The translations under genes and the position numbers were made by a program. Shown one piece after another: positions 18,858 through 28,057 of a stretch of 64,000 bases of DNA. Under the pieces are notes generated by a model. That model ran no database searches. It was not told the DNA's origin and was given only the letters and a program-made list of their open reading frames with translations. Positions within the stretch are counted from its first letter, which is position 1. Every line of letters begins with the position of its first letter. Origin of the DNA: Algibacter mikhailovii (GTDB lineage Bacteria; Bacteroidota; Bacteroidia; Flavobacteriales; Flavobacteriaceae); assembly GCF_014651495.1 (NCBI RefSeq), contig NZ_BMWZ01000006.1, forward strand, positions 12,697-76,696, given 5' to 3'.

Positions 18858-19946
18858 TTATTTAAAGTAACTAAATGTTTCTCCGTCTTCAATATTTAGA
18901 AGCGTTTCATAAATCAGTTTGATGACATTTTCAACATCCTCTCTATGCACCATTTCAACCGTGGTATGCATATAGCGTAAGGGTAAAGAAATTAATGCTG
19001 AAGCCACACCGCCGTTGCTATAAGCAAAGGCATCAGTATCTGTTCCTGTTGCTCTAGACAAGGCCGAACGCTGAAAAGGAATCTCTTTGGCTTCTGCCGT
19101 TTCTGTGATTAAATCGCGCAATTTTTGCTGCACAGCAGGGGCATAAGCCACTACAGGACCTTTACCCATTTCTAAACTGCCTTCTTTTTTCTGCTCAATC
19201 ATTGGGGTAGTGGTGTCGTGGGTCACATCTGTGATTATAGCCACATTTGGCTTAATGGTATGCGTAATCATTTCAGCACCACGTAAGCCTATTTCTTCCT
19301 GAACGGCATTGGTAATATATAAACCAAAAGGTAACTCCTTTTTATTCTCTTTTAGCAGTCTGGCTACTTCGGCAATCATAAAACCACCCATGCGATTATC
19401 AATGGCGCGGCACACAAATTTATCTTCGTTTAAAATATGAAACTCATCCGGGTAGGTGATTACACAACCTACATGTACGCCTAATTTTTCTACTTCTTCC
19501 TTGTTAGCACATCCAACGTCAATAAAGATATTGTCTGGTTTTGGGGCTTCTTCTTTAGCTCTATTTCTTGTGTGAATTGCAGGCCACCCAAAAACACCTT
19601 TTACAAAGCCGTTCTTGGTGTGAATATTAACCACTTTACTCGGGGCAATTTGATGGTCACTCCCGCCATTTCTAATCACATAAATTAAACCTTTATCTGA
19701 AATATAATTAACATACCATGAAATTTCATCTGCATGCCCTTCAATCACCACTTTGTATTTAGCCTTTGGGTTTATCACCCCAACGGCCGAACCATAGGTG
19801 TCTGTGATAAACTCATCAACATAAGGTTTCAAGTAGTCCATCCATAATTTTTGCCCTTCCCATTCATACCCCGTTGGAGCGGCATTATTTAAATATTTTT
19901 CTAAAAAGTCCATTGACTTTTTGTTAAGAATGCTCTGTTTTGCCAT
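18858..19946 (-). CDS. M42 family metallopeptidase (glutamyl/deblocking aminopeptidase-like)
   Basis: A 362-residue di-metal aminopeptidase of clan MH. Metal and catalytic residues are visible in order: IEGHADEIS near residue 70, VCRAIDNRMGGFM near 178 (bridging Asp), VQEEIGLRGA near 212 (catalytic Glu-Glu), IITDVTHD near 235 and RYMHTTVEMVHREDV near 330 (His). All are intact. Members form large tetrahedral dodecamers that trim peptides in the cytoplasm. It is a single-gene unit ended by a terminator. Confidence 0.92.
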   Translation of the reverse strand: MAKQSILNKKSMDFLEKYLNNAAPTGYEWEGQKLWMDYLKPYVDEFITDTYGSAVGVINPKAKYKVVIEGHADEISWYVNYISDKGLIYVIRNGGSDHQIAPSKVVNIHTKNGFVKGVFGWPAIHTRNRAKEEAPKPDNIFIDVGCANKEEVEKLGVHVGCVITYPDEFHILNEDKFVCRAIDNRMGGFMIAEVARLLKENKKELPFGLYITNAVQEEIGLRGAEMITHTIKPNVAIITDVTHDTTTPMIEQKKEGSLEMGKGPVVAYAPAVQQKLRDLITETAEAKEIPFQRSALSRATGTDTDAFAYSNGGVASALISLPLRYMHTTVEMVHREDVENVIKLIYETLLNIEDGETFSYFK

Positions 19947-20050
19947 TTATTTAAGTTTTGCACTAAAATAATAATATAAATAGAAATCAACATGCTTAAA
20001 CACTTGTAAATTCTTAATTTTGGCACGTTATATGCTCCAGTCTTTTAAAG

Positions 20051-20728
20051 ATGAAATTTTTAATTTACATACTCATTTTTTTTCCTGTTTTACTCTTTTC
20101 ACAAGTCTATGAAATTGAGCAAGATACTACGTCCATTGAATATTTAATTATTGAAGGTGATTCTATCCCCCGGAGGTCTATAGATTTGGATGAGGTTATG
20201 TTGCTGCATAAGTTGGAATTTGGTAATCGGGAAGAGCGTATTCGGTATTTGATTCTAAGACGAAAAACATTAAAGGTATATCCTTATGCTAAAATGGCGG
20301 CGGAGCGCTTAGACTCTATGAATACGCATTTAAAAACCTTGAAAAGGAACCGGCAAAAAAAGCGGTATACCAAAAAAATACAAAAGTATGTTGAGGGTGA
20401 GTTTTCGGCAGAGTTGAAGAAATTAACCCGTACCGAAGGTCAGATTTTGGTTAAACTTATTCATAGACAAACCGGTGAAACGGCTTTTGATTTGGTTAAA
20501 GAATTACGTAGCGGATGGCGTGCCTTTTGGTATAATACTACAGCCAGCATGTTTGATATTTCCCTGAAACGGGAGTTTGACCCTATAAACGTTAAAGAGG
20601 ATTATTTGATTGAAGACATTCTACAGCGCAGTTTTCAAGCTGGCCGATTAGAACGTCAGAAGCCAAAAGTAGAATTTGATTTTTATGATTTGACGGATAA
20701 GTGGATTCATCAAAAAACTCCAGAATAA
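20051..20728 (+). CDS. DUF4294 domain protein, exported
   Basis: A 225-residue protein with a signal peptide at 1-19 (LIYILIFFPVLLFSQ). The conserved core is recognised from LKVYPYAKMAAERLDSMN and TRTEGQILVKLIHRQTGETAFDLVKELRSGWRAFWYN, which match the Bacteroidota-specific DUF4294 family of unknown function. The C-terminal half is basic and helical. The hemolysin III-like gene starts one base after its stop, so the two are cotranscribed. Confidence 0.85.
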   Translation: MKFLIYILIFFPVLLFSQVYEIEQDTTSIEYLIIEGDSIPRRSIDLDEVMLLHKLEFGNREERIRYLILRRKTLKVYPYAKMAAERLDSMNTHLKTLKRNRQKKRYTKKIQKYVEGEFSAELKKLTRTEGQILVKLIHRQTGETAFDLVKELRSGWRAFWYNTTASMFDISLKREFDPINVKEDYLIEDILQRSFQAGRLERQKPKVEFDFYDLTDKWIHQKTPE

Positions 20729-20729
20729 C

Positions 20730-21356
20730 ATGCGTCTGCAAACGGCCTTTGAAGAAAAACTAAATGCCTATACGCATGGTATTGGTGCTTTATTTGGTAT
20801 TGTTGCCTTGGTTTTATTAGTCATTAACAATTCAGATAAAACACCGTATAGTCTATTTAGTGTTATTGTTTATGGGCTTTCTATTATTCTCTTATTTACG
20901 GCATCAACCCTCTATCATGCAGCACAAAGTGACGCTCTTAAACATCACTTTAGGGTTTTAGATCATATTAGTATTTATATTTTAATTGCCGGAACATACA
21001 CGCCTGTGACTTTAATAGCTTTAGATCAAAGCCATGGTTGGGCTCTATGCTATGCCGTCTGGGGCATTGCTGCTTTTGGTGTGGTTTTGAAACTCTTTTT
21101 TACGGGTAGGTTTGAAATTTTTTCAACCCTCTTGTATTTAGTTATGGGGTGGCTTATCGTTTTTGATTTTTCGAATTTATCTGATGCCATTGGGAGTAAT
21201 GGTGTATTATTTTTATTTGCAGGCGGTTTGGCTTATACTGTCGGTATTATATTTTATGCCATTGAAAAAATACCTTATAACCATGTGATTTGGCATATGT
21301 TTGTATTAGCAGGGGCTATATGTCATTTCTTTATGGTATATTTTTACGTTATTTAA
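20730..21356 (+). CDS. Hemolysin III family (PAQR-like) membrane protein
   Basis: A 208-residue protein with seven hydrophobic helices. The PAQR/hemolysin III zinc-site residues are visible: TASTLYHAAQS near residue 62, FRVLDHISIYILIAGTYTP near 80, and a C-terminal HVIWHMFVLAGAICHFFMV. The family is a membrane hydrolase-like fold; bacterial roles are poorly known and the hemolysin name is historical. It is in an operon with the DUF4294 gene. Confidence 0.9.
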   Translation: MRLQTAFEEKLNAYTHGIGALFGIVALVLLVINNSDKTPYSLFSVIVYGLSIILLFTASTLYHAAQSDALKHHFRVLDHISIYILIAGTYTPVTLIALDQSHGWALCYAVWGIAAFGVVLKLFFTGRFEIFSTLLYLVMGWLIVFDFSNLSDAIGSNGVLFLFAGGLAYTVGIIFYAIEKIPYNHVIWHMFVLAGAICHFFMVYFYVI

Positions 21357-21384
21357 GTGCTATAAATTAGTTTCTTTTTAGTTT

Positions 21385-21876
21385 ATGATACAGATTCTTC
21401 CGGCGACAACCATAGAGCATTTTGAAACCATTTCCGGTTTGGCACATACTATTTGGCATGAACACTACATAAAGATTATTAGTGTAGCGCAAATAGCGTA
21501 TATGCTCGAAAAATTTAATTCGGTATCTCATATGACTGCTCGCGCTAAAGACGGGACCCTATATTTTTATTTGACAGATCATGATGTTCCTGTGGGCTAC
21601 GTTGGTATTGATTGTCATAAGGACCATCTTTATATTAGTAAACTTTATGTTTTAAAGGAAAGTAGAGGCAAGGGCATCGCCAAAAAGGTCATTCAGCATA
21701 CGGTGGCATTGGCAAAAGATCAAGGGGTATCTCTAGTTAGACTTCATGTGAATAAATACAATGCGAATTCCATTACGTTTTATAAAAAAATGGGATTTGA
21801 AATTACCGATTCTGTTATTGAAGACATTGGTCAAGGGTTTGTTATGGATGACTATCTTATGGCAAAGCGCATTTAA
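21385..21876 (+). CDS. GNAT family N-acetyltransferase
   Basis: A 163-residue GNAT-fold protein. The acetyl-CoA pyrophosphate loop is seen in LYVLKESRGKGIAKKVIQH (R-G-K-G-I-A, near residue 96), followed by LVRLHVNKYNANSITFYKKMGFE, the usual beta-6/alpha-4 pattern. Substrate unknown. It lies 28 bases after the hemolysin III gene and may belong to the same transcript. Confidence 0.88.
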   Translation: MIQILPATTIEHFETISGLAHTIWHEHYIKIISVAQIAYMLEKFNSVSHMTARAKDGTLYFYLTDHDVPVGYVGIDCHKDHLYISKLYVLKESRGKGIAKKVIQHTVALAKDQGVSLVRLHVNKYNANSITFYKKMGFEITDSVIEDIGQGFVMDDYLMAKRI

Positions 21877-21941
21877 GATAAGATTGCACAATGATAGGAT
21901 AAGTTCTTGGTAGTCTAGGGGTTTTTTATGTAGTAGTTTTG

Positions 21942-22988
21942 ATGTATAAAACGCTCAACATGAACCTGTGCTATAAGTTTAAGTCTTCCATTTTTTTTAT
22001 CCTTTTAGTGATTTTAGCTATTAAGGCTATAGAGGCCCAGCAGCCTGCAAAACTTTTTGCTGTTTTACCGTCGTATTGTCCAACGCCAGATGCCTTTGCC
22101 ATTGCACCAGATGGTCGTTTGATTTTATCATGCCCTAATTTTGCTGATAATAATCAGTTGGGGGTTTTAGTCCGAATTGCAGAAAATGGTGCTATTACAA
22201 AATTTGCAGATGTCCCTGTTCTGGAAGAAAGTGGGAAGGCACAGCCTATGGGTATTGCATTTGACGAGCATGGCGTATTATATGTTTGCGACAATCAATC
22301 TAAAGGACGATTACTCAGCATGACTTTTGATAATGATTCCTTAGTTAAAACCGAAGTTGTAGCTTATAATTTTAAGTCTATAAATGGCATTCGTTATCAT
22401 GAAGGCGCACTGTATGTCACACAAACCTCTCTACCAAAATTTAATACCAAAGGGGTTAGCAGTGGCGTATATCGTTTTAATAGTTCAGATCGAAATATCA
22501 AAATGAATAATGATGCCACGGATGCCAATCTCATTTACTCTGAAGAAACCAAAAATCCGGATAGGCAAGTTGGTATTGATGGTCTGGTATTTGATCAAGA
22601 CGGGCATTTAATTATTGGGAATTTAGGTGATGCCCGATTAACTAAACTCTTTTTATCGAAAGATGGCAGCGTTATAAAAACAGAGCTATATGCTCAATTG
22701 CCTTTAAATTCAGCTCCGGACGGAATACATACCGATAATGATGGTAATATCTATGTCGCAGGTTTTGCACAAAACCAGATTTTTAAAATTGACCAAAACA
22801 AAGAAGTCCAGCTGTTGGCTGAATATCCAGACAATAATGGGGCCAATGGTGAATTAGATCAGCCAGCAGATCTTATTGTTTACAATGGAAAATTGGTTAT
22901 TTCTAATTTTGATTTAATGGTTACAAAGGGTATGAAAAACAGTACACACAGTAAACCATATACACTTTCATATATAGATTTGAAGTAG
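21942..22988 (+). CDS. SMP-30/gluconolactonase-like beta-propeller protein, exported
   Basis: About 348 residues, with an N-terminal export segment (SSIFFILLVILAIKAIEAQ) and a six-bladed SMP-30/gluconolaconase/LRE-like propeller. The blades are seen in PDAFAIAPDGRLILSC, MGIAFDEHGVLYVCDN, GIDGLVFDQDGHLIIGN and APDGIHTDNDGNIYVAG. Members bind a divalent metal and hydrolyse sugar lactones, but substrate is uncertain here. The Met at 21960 is an alternative start that gives a shorter n-region. Confidence 0.8.
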   Translation: MYKTLNMNLCYKFKSSIFFILLVILAIKAIEAQQPAKLFAVLPSYCPTPDAFAIAPDGRLILSCPNFADNNQLGVLVRIAENGAITKFADVPVLEESGKAQPMGIAFDEHGVLYVCDNQSKGRLLSMTFDNDSLVKTEVVAYNFKSINGIRYHEGALYVTQTSLPKFNTKGVSSGVYRFNSSDRNIKMNNDATDANLIYSEETKNPDRQVGIDGLVFDQDGHLIIGNLGDARLTKLFLSKDGSVIKTELYAQLPLNSAPDGIHTDNDGNIYVAGFAQNQIFKIDQNKEVQLLAEYPDNNGANGELDQPADLIVYNGKLVISNFDLMVTKGMKNSTHSKPYTLSYIDLK

Positions 22989-22992
22989 CTAT

Positions 22993-23421
22993 CTAACTTT
23001 CAATAATCTCCTTGTATTCCTCAAAAAAGGCCTCAAACAAGCTCATGTTGGTGTTGAAGAACTCCATAACATCACGCCATGTGTTTTTGTTATGTATGGA
23101 TACCTTTTGTTCTAAAGGCATATATATCCGAGATATTTCTTTATGATTATCCAGAAAAAATTCTTCTTTATAAATAGCTTCAGGAAGGTACTCCTCTAAA
23201 AGTATAGATTTTAGTGCCATCAGTTTTTCCCAATATTTAATGCGGTTTTCAAGGTTATCTTCTAAATCTAAAGCCACTAGCGCCTTTTTATTATCAAAAT
23301 GGAATTTAAAGGATAGGCCTTTCAGTTTTGTGTCATACAGTATCCATTTTCTAGGAAATGATTTCCCGAAGCTCGTCCAAAACTCTTGTCTTAATAATCT
23401 AGATTCTTCTTTTGAAAACAT
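22993..23421 (-). CDS. DUF4268 domain protein
   Basis: A 142-residue cytoplasmic protein recognised as DUF4268 from the start MFSKEESRLLRQEFWTSFGKSFPRKWILYDTK and the LSFKFHFDNKKALVALDLED strand. In other proteins this domain is found fused to nuclease-like domains, but here it stands alone. Function unknown. It is convergent with the SMP-30 gene, with 4 bases between stops. Confidence 0.82.
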   Translation of the reverse strand: MFSKEESRLLRQEFWTSFGKSFPRKWILYDTKLKGLSFKFHFDNKKALVALDLEDNLENRIKYWEKLMALKSILLEEYLPEAIYKEEFFLDNHKEISRIYMPLEQKVSIHNKNTWRDVMEFFNTNMSLFEAFFEEYKEIIES

Positions 23422-23492
23422 GTTACTGACTTTTTGTTATGTCACTCTTCGCGCCGATTGCTGAAGCATACACCATTATCATGAGCGGCCAT

Positions 23493-24167
23493 TTAAATGA
23501 AATAAGCTATACCAACCCCAAGAATAATTGAAATAAATTTTGATAAATTAAACTTATGACCCTCACCACTTTCAAATAAAATGGTTGTTGAAATGTGAAA
23601 AAAGATACCAATAACAATGGCATTAATACTATGGGCAAAATGAGCGCCCAAGTTTGCCGTGTTAGAAATGTAGGTTCCTAAAGGGGTCATAATGGCAAAA
23701 ATGGTTAAAAATGAATAGATCTGTATCTGACTGAATTTCGATTGAAATAAAAACATGCTTATTAAGGCCGCAATAGGCACTTTATGCACTAATACCCCGT
23801 AGACCATATCATTATGCTGGTGTATAGGGAATCCTTCAAGAAAACTATGAATACATAAACTAATAAATAACATCCAAGGGAATGCATTTTCATTTTTATG
23901 AATATGAACATGTCCATGTTCCGCACCTTTTGAGAATAACTCCAAAACAATTTGCAGTAAAATACCGCACATAATGAAAAGTCCGGTAAGTTTGGTGTCT
24001 AAGTGACTATATACCTCAGGTAGGAGTTCAAAAAGGGTGAGTGCTAATAAAAAAGCGCCACTAAAAGATAGTAGGAGCTTGGTGTTCCAAGTTTTTTTAT
24101 TCTTGGATAATTTTGCAATAATAACACCAAAAATAACAGCGTATATGGGAAAAAGAAATTTATTCAT
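23493..24167 (-). CDS. ZIP family divalent metal transporter
   Basis: A 224-residue membrane protein with about eight hydrophobic helices and a His-rich cytoplasmic loop (AEHGHVHIHKNEN near residue 84). Helix 4 has the ZIP metal-site pattern (SLCIHSFLEGFPIHQH) and helix 5 follows with VPIAALISMFLF. It probably imports zinc or iron. It stands alone between the DUF4268 and methyltransferase genes. Confidence 0.85.
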   Translation of the reverse strand: MNKFLFPIYAVIFGVIIAKLSKNKKTWNTKLLLSFSGAFLLALTLFELLPEVYSHLDTKLTGLFIMCGILLQIVLELFSKGAEHGHVHIHKNENAFPWMLFISLCIHSFLEGFPIHQHNDMVYGVLVHKVPIAALISMFLFQSKFSQIQIYSFLTIFAIMTPLGTYISNTANLGAHFAHSINAIVIGIFFHISTTILFESGEGHKFNLSKFISIILGVGIAYFI

Positions 24168-24265
24168 TCAAAAACACTATTCAATTGTAAACCATTTATT
24201 ATAACCTGCTTTAAAACTTGATTGCAATGGCATGATGCCTAAGAATCACGCCATTCTTGTGCCTA

Positions 24266-24997
24266 TTATTTAAAAACCATAACCAGGCGTTCAGAGGTTT
24301 TTGGGTTAAACTTACGCAATTTATAATCACCAAAAACATCCAATAAATAGACCCCAGCCTGTTCAAAAAGCTGTTCAAAATCAGCTAAGGTAAATCCACG
24401 TACACGCTCTTGATAATGATACAATTTATCATTAGTCGTAAAAGTAATATCTTTTATAATATATCCGTCTTCTACATAGCGTTTTAAATGAAACTCAATA
24501 GCATCAACGGTTTTAATTTCTTCAGGGACCAAATTATCAATGACAAACTCAGAATTCATAAAATCAATAACGCCAAAACCAAAGGCATTAAGTTCAGCTT
24601 TAATAGCCTTAATGGTTTTTAAATTATCGCCATCATCTTCAAAATACCCAAAACTGGTAAATAAATTAAAGACCGCATCATATTGCTTGTGATAGGGTTG
24701 GCACATATTATGCACATCAAAGTGCAAGCGGTGGTTTTCAAATTGTTTGGCGAAGGCAATGCTGTTTTCGCTTAAATCAACACCGGTAACATCATAGCCT
24801 ATTTTATTGAGGTAGCGCGCATGCCGTCCTTTTCCACAAGCCAAATCTAAAATAGTACCATGCTCGGGGATGTTTAAATAATCGGTTAAGGTTTCCATAA
24901 AGGCATGGGCCTCAGTATCGTCTCTGTCTTTATATAAAATATGGTAAAATGGCGTGTCAAACCATGAGGTAAACCACGTGTTAGTATCGTTAATCAT
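24266..24997 (-). CDS. Class I SAM-dependent methyltransferase
   Basis: A 243-residue methyltransferase of the Rossmann type. SAM-binding motif I is ILDLACGKGRHARYL near residue 50; motif II acid follows in DVTGVDLSENSI, and motif IV region is YDAVFNLFTSFGYFEDD near 110. The length fits small-molecule methyltransferases in the Methyltransf_25 group. Substrate unknown. It is divergent from the rlmL-like gene. Confidence 0.88.
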   Translation of the reverse strand: MINDTNTWFTSWFDTPFYHILYKDRDDTEAHAFMETLTDYLNIPEHGTILDLACGKGRHARYLNKIGYDVTGVDLSENSIAFAKQFENHRLHFDVHNMCQPYHKQYDAVFNLFTSFGYFEDDGDNLKTIKAIKAELNAFGFGVIDFMNSEFVIDNLVPEEIKTVDAIEFHLKRYVEDGYIIKDITFTTNDKLYHYQERVRGFTLADFEQLFEQAGVYLLDVFGDYKLRKFNPKTSERLVMVFK

Positions 24998-25139
24998 AAA
25001 CTTATTTTGGGTTACCCCGGTGTAACGTTCTAGGGGTCCACTTGATGTATACCCCCTGTCTTTTAATTGGCTAAAGGCTATCCCAGATAATCCTTAACCC
25101 TAATTATCAATAAAAATTACGTTTGCCGCAAAATTACAT

Positions 25140-25147
25140 TATTTTTG
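25140..25147 (+). promoter_or_regulatory. Candidate -7 promoter element for rlmL-like gene
   Basis: TATTTTTG matches the TAnnTTTG -7 consensus, 37 bases before the ATG at 25185. An upstream TTTG at 25123-25126 is closer than the usual -33 spacing, so only the -7 element is claimed. Confidence 0.45.
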
Positions 25148-25184
25148 CAATCTATTGGAGGTAAAAACCAATCAGACGAAAAAA

Positions 25185-26342
25185 ATGGCAGAAAATTTCA
25201 ACATGGTTGCTAAAACCTTATTTGGCTTTGAAGATTTATTGGAAAAGGAACTCACACAGTTAGGTGCGCTCTATGTGAAAAAAGGGGTTCGAAATGTCGC
25301 TTTTTCAGGAGATAAGGGGTTTATGTATAAAGCCAATTTGGCCTTACGTACTGCCGTTAAAATATTAAAACCCATCCATGCTTTTAATGTGAATAACGAG
25401 CAAGATTTATACAATAAAATCTATGCTATGGATTGGTCGCAATACTTAAAACCTACCGGGTCTTTGGCTATTGATGCCACCATCCATTCTGATTTGTTTT
25501 CGCATTCGCTATTTATTGCTCAGAAATCTAAAGATGCTATAGTTGATAAATTTAGAGATACTACCGGACAACGGCCTAATGTAGATCTTAAATTCCCAGA
25601 CCTTAAAATTAATGTGCATATTGACAGACGAAAATGTACCATTTCCTTAGATTCCTCTGGAGACTCCCTGCATAAACGTGGGTATAAAACGGCCACAAAC
25701 ATTGCGCCTATAAACGAAGTGCTCGCCGCAGGACTTATTATGCTTTCCGGTTGGGATGGGCAAACCGATTTTATGGACCCCATGTGTGGTTCGGGTACTA
25801 TGCTTATTGAAGCCGCCATGATTGCCTGTAATATTCCGCCTAACCTCATGCGTAAGGAATTTGCCTTTGAACGTTGGCAAGATTGGGATGTTGATTTGTT
25901 TGAAAAAATTGAAGAATCACTGTTGAGTAAAACGAGAGATTTTCACCATAAAATTATTGGCTATGACAAGGCGCCTAGTGCGGTTGCAAAAGCTAAAGAG
26001 AATGTGAAAAATGCCCAATTGGAAGACTTTATTGAAGTAAAGCACGAGGATTTCTTTAAAACCCAAAAAGGTGGTGATGAAAAATTACATATGGTATTTA
26101 ACCCACCCTATGGGGAGCGTTTAAATATAGATATGGAAGCCTTTTATGCCAATATTGGCGATACCTTAAAACAGAACTACCCAGGAACCGATGCTTGGTT
26201 TATCACCTCAAACCTAGACGCCTTAAAATACGTAGGATTACGCCCTTCAAGAAAAATACAGTTGTATAATGCGAAACTGGAATCAAGATTAGTGAAGTAT
26301 GTGATGTATGAAGGCAGTAAGAAAGGCAAGTATATGAAATAA
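25185..26342 (+). CDS. rlmL: THUMP-domain rRNA methyltransferase (RlmL-like)
   Basis: A 385-residue enzyme with an N-terminal THUMP RNA-binding domain (about 45-155) and a C-terminal N2-guanine methyltransferase. The SAM site is DPMCGSGTMLIEAA near residue 195 and the catalytic motif IV is NPPYGERL near 306. This matches the m2G2445 half of RlmKL, so the target is probably 23S rRNA in the cytoplasm. ATG 25185 is preferred over an upstream TTG at 25155. The last 24 codons recur, diverged, at 27826-27897, and a shorter piece at 27619-27690. Confidence 0.9.
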   Translation: MAENFNMVAKTLFGFEDLLEKELTQLGALYVKKGVRNVAFSGDKGFMYKANLALRTAVKILKPIHAFNVNNEQDLYNKIYAMDWSQYLKPTGSLAIDATIHSDLFSHSLFIAQKSKDAIVDKFRDTTGQRPNVDLKFPDLKINVHIDRRKCTISLDSSGDSLHKRGYKTATNIAPINEVLAAGLIMLSGWDGQTDFMDPMCGSGTMLIEAAMIACNIPPNLMRKEFAFERWQDWDVDLFEKIEESLLSKTRDFHHKIIGYDKAPSAVAKAKENVKNAQLEDFIEVKHEDFFKTQKGGDEKLHMVFNPPYGERLNIDMEAFYANIGDTLKQNYPGTDAWFITSNLDALKYVGLRPSRKIQLYNAKLESRLVKYVMYEGSKKGKYMK

Positions 26343-26372
26343 CCAATACCTGCGCAGGCAGGACCTTATTAA
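26302..26372 (+). repeat. rlmL 3'-end repeat, copy A (in the gene) with palindrome
   Basis: The last codons of the gene (MYEGSKKGKYMK and stop) and the following 30 bases, including the palindrome CCTGCGCAGG at 26349-26358. The whole segment resembles 27619-27690, and its coding part resembles 27826-27897. Confidence 0.7.
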
Positions 26373-26449
26373 TTTAGTTTCAAAGCTGTAGACTTCTTTC
26401 TTACTGTTGACACCACCAGTTACAAACTGGCTGCAGCGGGTGACGTCTT

Positions 26450-27490
26450 TTATTTTCTAATCGATGTAAGTATGCATTTTTCTACGCCCTTTAATTCATC
26501 CCAATTAGAGCCATCAATAAAAGTAATTTCACTGTTTTCGCTATTGTATTCCATAATACCTGAAAAATCTCTTGTAAACATAAATGAGGCATTGTTACCG
26601 CTTGATTCATCATAAAACGGTTTAGAGGTGCGACTAAGTATACCCGTGTCAGTATCAGGCAATAGCTTTTTATACTCACCATTTGTTATATTCAAAATGA
26701 ATGGTTCGGCACTATTCCCAAGTAAAGGTAAATCTGGGTTTGGATTGATTCCAGTAGTACCTAATGAGTAACAAAATATGAGATTGTTCAAGGGGTTGCT
26801 AGTAAGTTTTGTTATTGTATTTTTAAGATTAAAGTTTAAACTTTTGTACGTTTTATCTTTTAGATCAATTTCTATTAGATCTTCAAATTGATAATTACTA
26901 GGTTTTACTGAAGACGCAAATAATTTTGAATTCAACAAAGTGGTGGAAATAATATATTTTTGTCCTAAATTTATTTCGAGATTGGTTACTTTTAAGCTAA
27001 GAGGATCAATTTGTATCACATGAGAAATACTTTCAGGGTATCCTCCATTACTCGCTACTATACCAATAAGGCTTTCACTATTTTCGTCCCAGTCCAATGT
27101 AGTAAGCACAGGGAAATCACCAAAAGATGGATTAGATAAATCAAGCACAGTTTTTGTGCTAAGATTTGTGTTTCGGTTATATACTATTATAGATGAATCC
27201 CCTGCAGTAAATTCGCGGTCAATGATATAAATGCTGCTCTTAGTCGTAACCACCGCATTATAAATAACACTAAAACTTGAACTTATTCCATCAATTGAGC
27301 CGTAAGTTGAAATAGTAGCTGTATTGTTTCCTATTTCAAAAAGAGTTCCATCCCAACGCATTACTAAATAAGAACTATCGTCAACGATTTCTGAATTATC
27401 ATCAGCAATGTTATCATTAGAATTTGAGCAATTATAAATTAATGATGAAAAAATCAAATTAAAAATGAATAGGTTTACAACTTTTTTCAT
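26450..27490 (-). CDS. Lipoprotein of unknown function
   Basis: A 346-residue protein with a signal peptide and lipobox-like Cys (FSSLIYNCSNSNDN, Cys at about 21), followed by an acidic linker, so it is likely anchored to a membrane facing outward. The rest is rich in Ser, Asn, Thr and Ile with a repeating beta pattern (YLVMRWDGTLFEIGNNTATI, IYIIDREFTAG, IQIDPLSLKVTNLEINLG), consistent with a beta-propeller. I recognise no family. It stands alone and AT-rich in the region bounded by copies of the rlmL 3' end, which suggests acquired cargo. Confidence 0.75.
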   Translation of the reverse strand: MKKVVNLFIFNLIFSSLIYNCSNSNDNIADDNSEIVDDSSYLVMRWDGTLFEIGNNTATISTYGSIDGISSSFSVIYNAVVTTKSSIYIIDREFTAGDSSIIVYNRNTNLSTKTVLDLSNPSFGDFPVLTTLDWDENSESLIGIVASNGGYPESISHVIQIDPLSLKVTNLEINLGQKYIISTTLLNSKLFASSVKPSNYQFEDLIEIDLKDKTYKSLNFNLKNTITKLTSNPLNNLIFCYSLGTTGINPNPDLPLLGNSAEPFILNITNGEYKKLLPDTDTGILSRTSKPFYDESSGNNASFMFTRDFSGIMEYNSENSEITFIDGSNWDELKGVEKCILTSIRK

Positions 27491-27618
27491 TTAGCGAGAA
27501 TATTAGGTTAAGTTTCTAATCTGGTAAAGTTAGAATATTCCTATCAAAAAGCAATAAGTAGTTATGCCTGATTATAAACATTTACTAACACGGTGAGGTA
27601 CTGAGCATTCTTAATTTG

Positions 27619-27690
27619 TAATGTATGAAATTAGTAAGAAGGGGAAGTATATGAATAAGGATTAGTTCCTGCGAACGCAGGAATCTTATG
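27619..27690 (+). repeat. rlmL 3'-end repeat, copy B with palindrome
   Basis: Encodes MYEISKKGKYMNKD and stop, close to the MYEGSKKGKYMK end of the methyltransferase, and is followed at the same distance by a palindrome (TTCCTGCG-aa-CGCAGGAA, 27666-27683) and a similar CTTAT tail as in copy A. Roughly three quarters of bases match copy A by eye. Confidence 0.65.
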
Positions 27691-27813
27691 TATTATAGTT
27701 CTTATTTTGATACAGATACCAAGCTAAATCAAACCACGTTGTGATTCCGAACACATGTGAGGGATCTCATTATCTTTTTTGAGTTTTTTTATGTGATTTC
27801 TCCTTTTGTTGAA

Positions 27814-27897
27814 ATGCCAGTAGAGTTCAAAGTAGAATCACGTTTGGTAAAACATGTGATGTATGAAGGGAGTAAGAAAGGCAAGTATATCAGGTAG
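27814..27897 (+). pseudogene. rlmL 3'-end remnant, copy C
   Basis: An open frame reading FKVESRLVKHVMYEGSKKGK then YIR and stop, matching the true C-terminus (AKLESRLVKYVMYEGSKKGK, YMK) at 18 of 23 residues. The final 37 bases before the stop region are nearly identical, while the earlier codons differ at silent positions (e.g. CGT TTG GTA versus AGA TTA GTG). That pattern suggests a different allele rather than a recent local copy. It has no upstream methyltransferase sequence. Confidence 0.7.
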
Positions 27898-28057
27898 GTT
27901 GTGTTGGATTTACCTGTATTGACTGTGTTTCATTTATTAATGGTACGGCAGTAGCACGCAGTCATAGTTTGAATTGAGCAAAAAGGCTTAAGATTTCGAT
28001 TAAGACATTCAGTCGTAATGAGCCAGAATTTTTATGAGTTGCTCTCTATTTCTATAT

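Larger units (their letters stand above)
27491..28057. other. 567-base intergenic stretch made of repeat remnants
   Basis: No credible gene. It holds two diverged copies of the rlmL 3' end (27619-27690 and 27826-27897). Between them, 27741-27770 (GTGATTCCGAACACATGTGA and following GGATCTCAT) looks like a degenerate noncoding dispersed repeat of the type seen in many Bacteroidota genomes. The remaining sequence shows nothing I can name. Confidence 0.55.

Noticed and set aside
26411-26445. Hairpin CCAGTT-aca-AACTGG as a terminator of the lipoprotein gene
   Set aside because: The stem is only 6 bp and no T tract follows on the minus strand.
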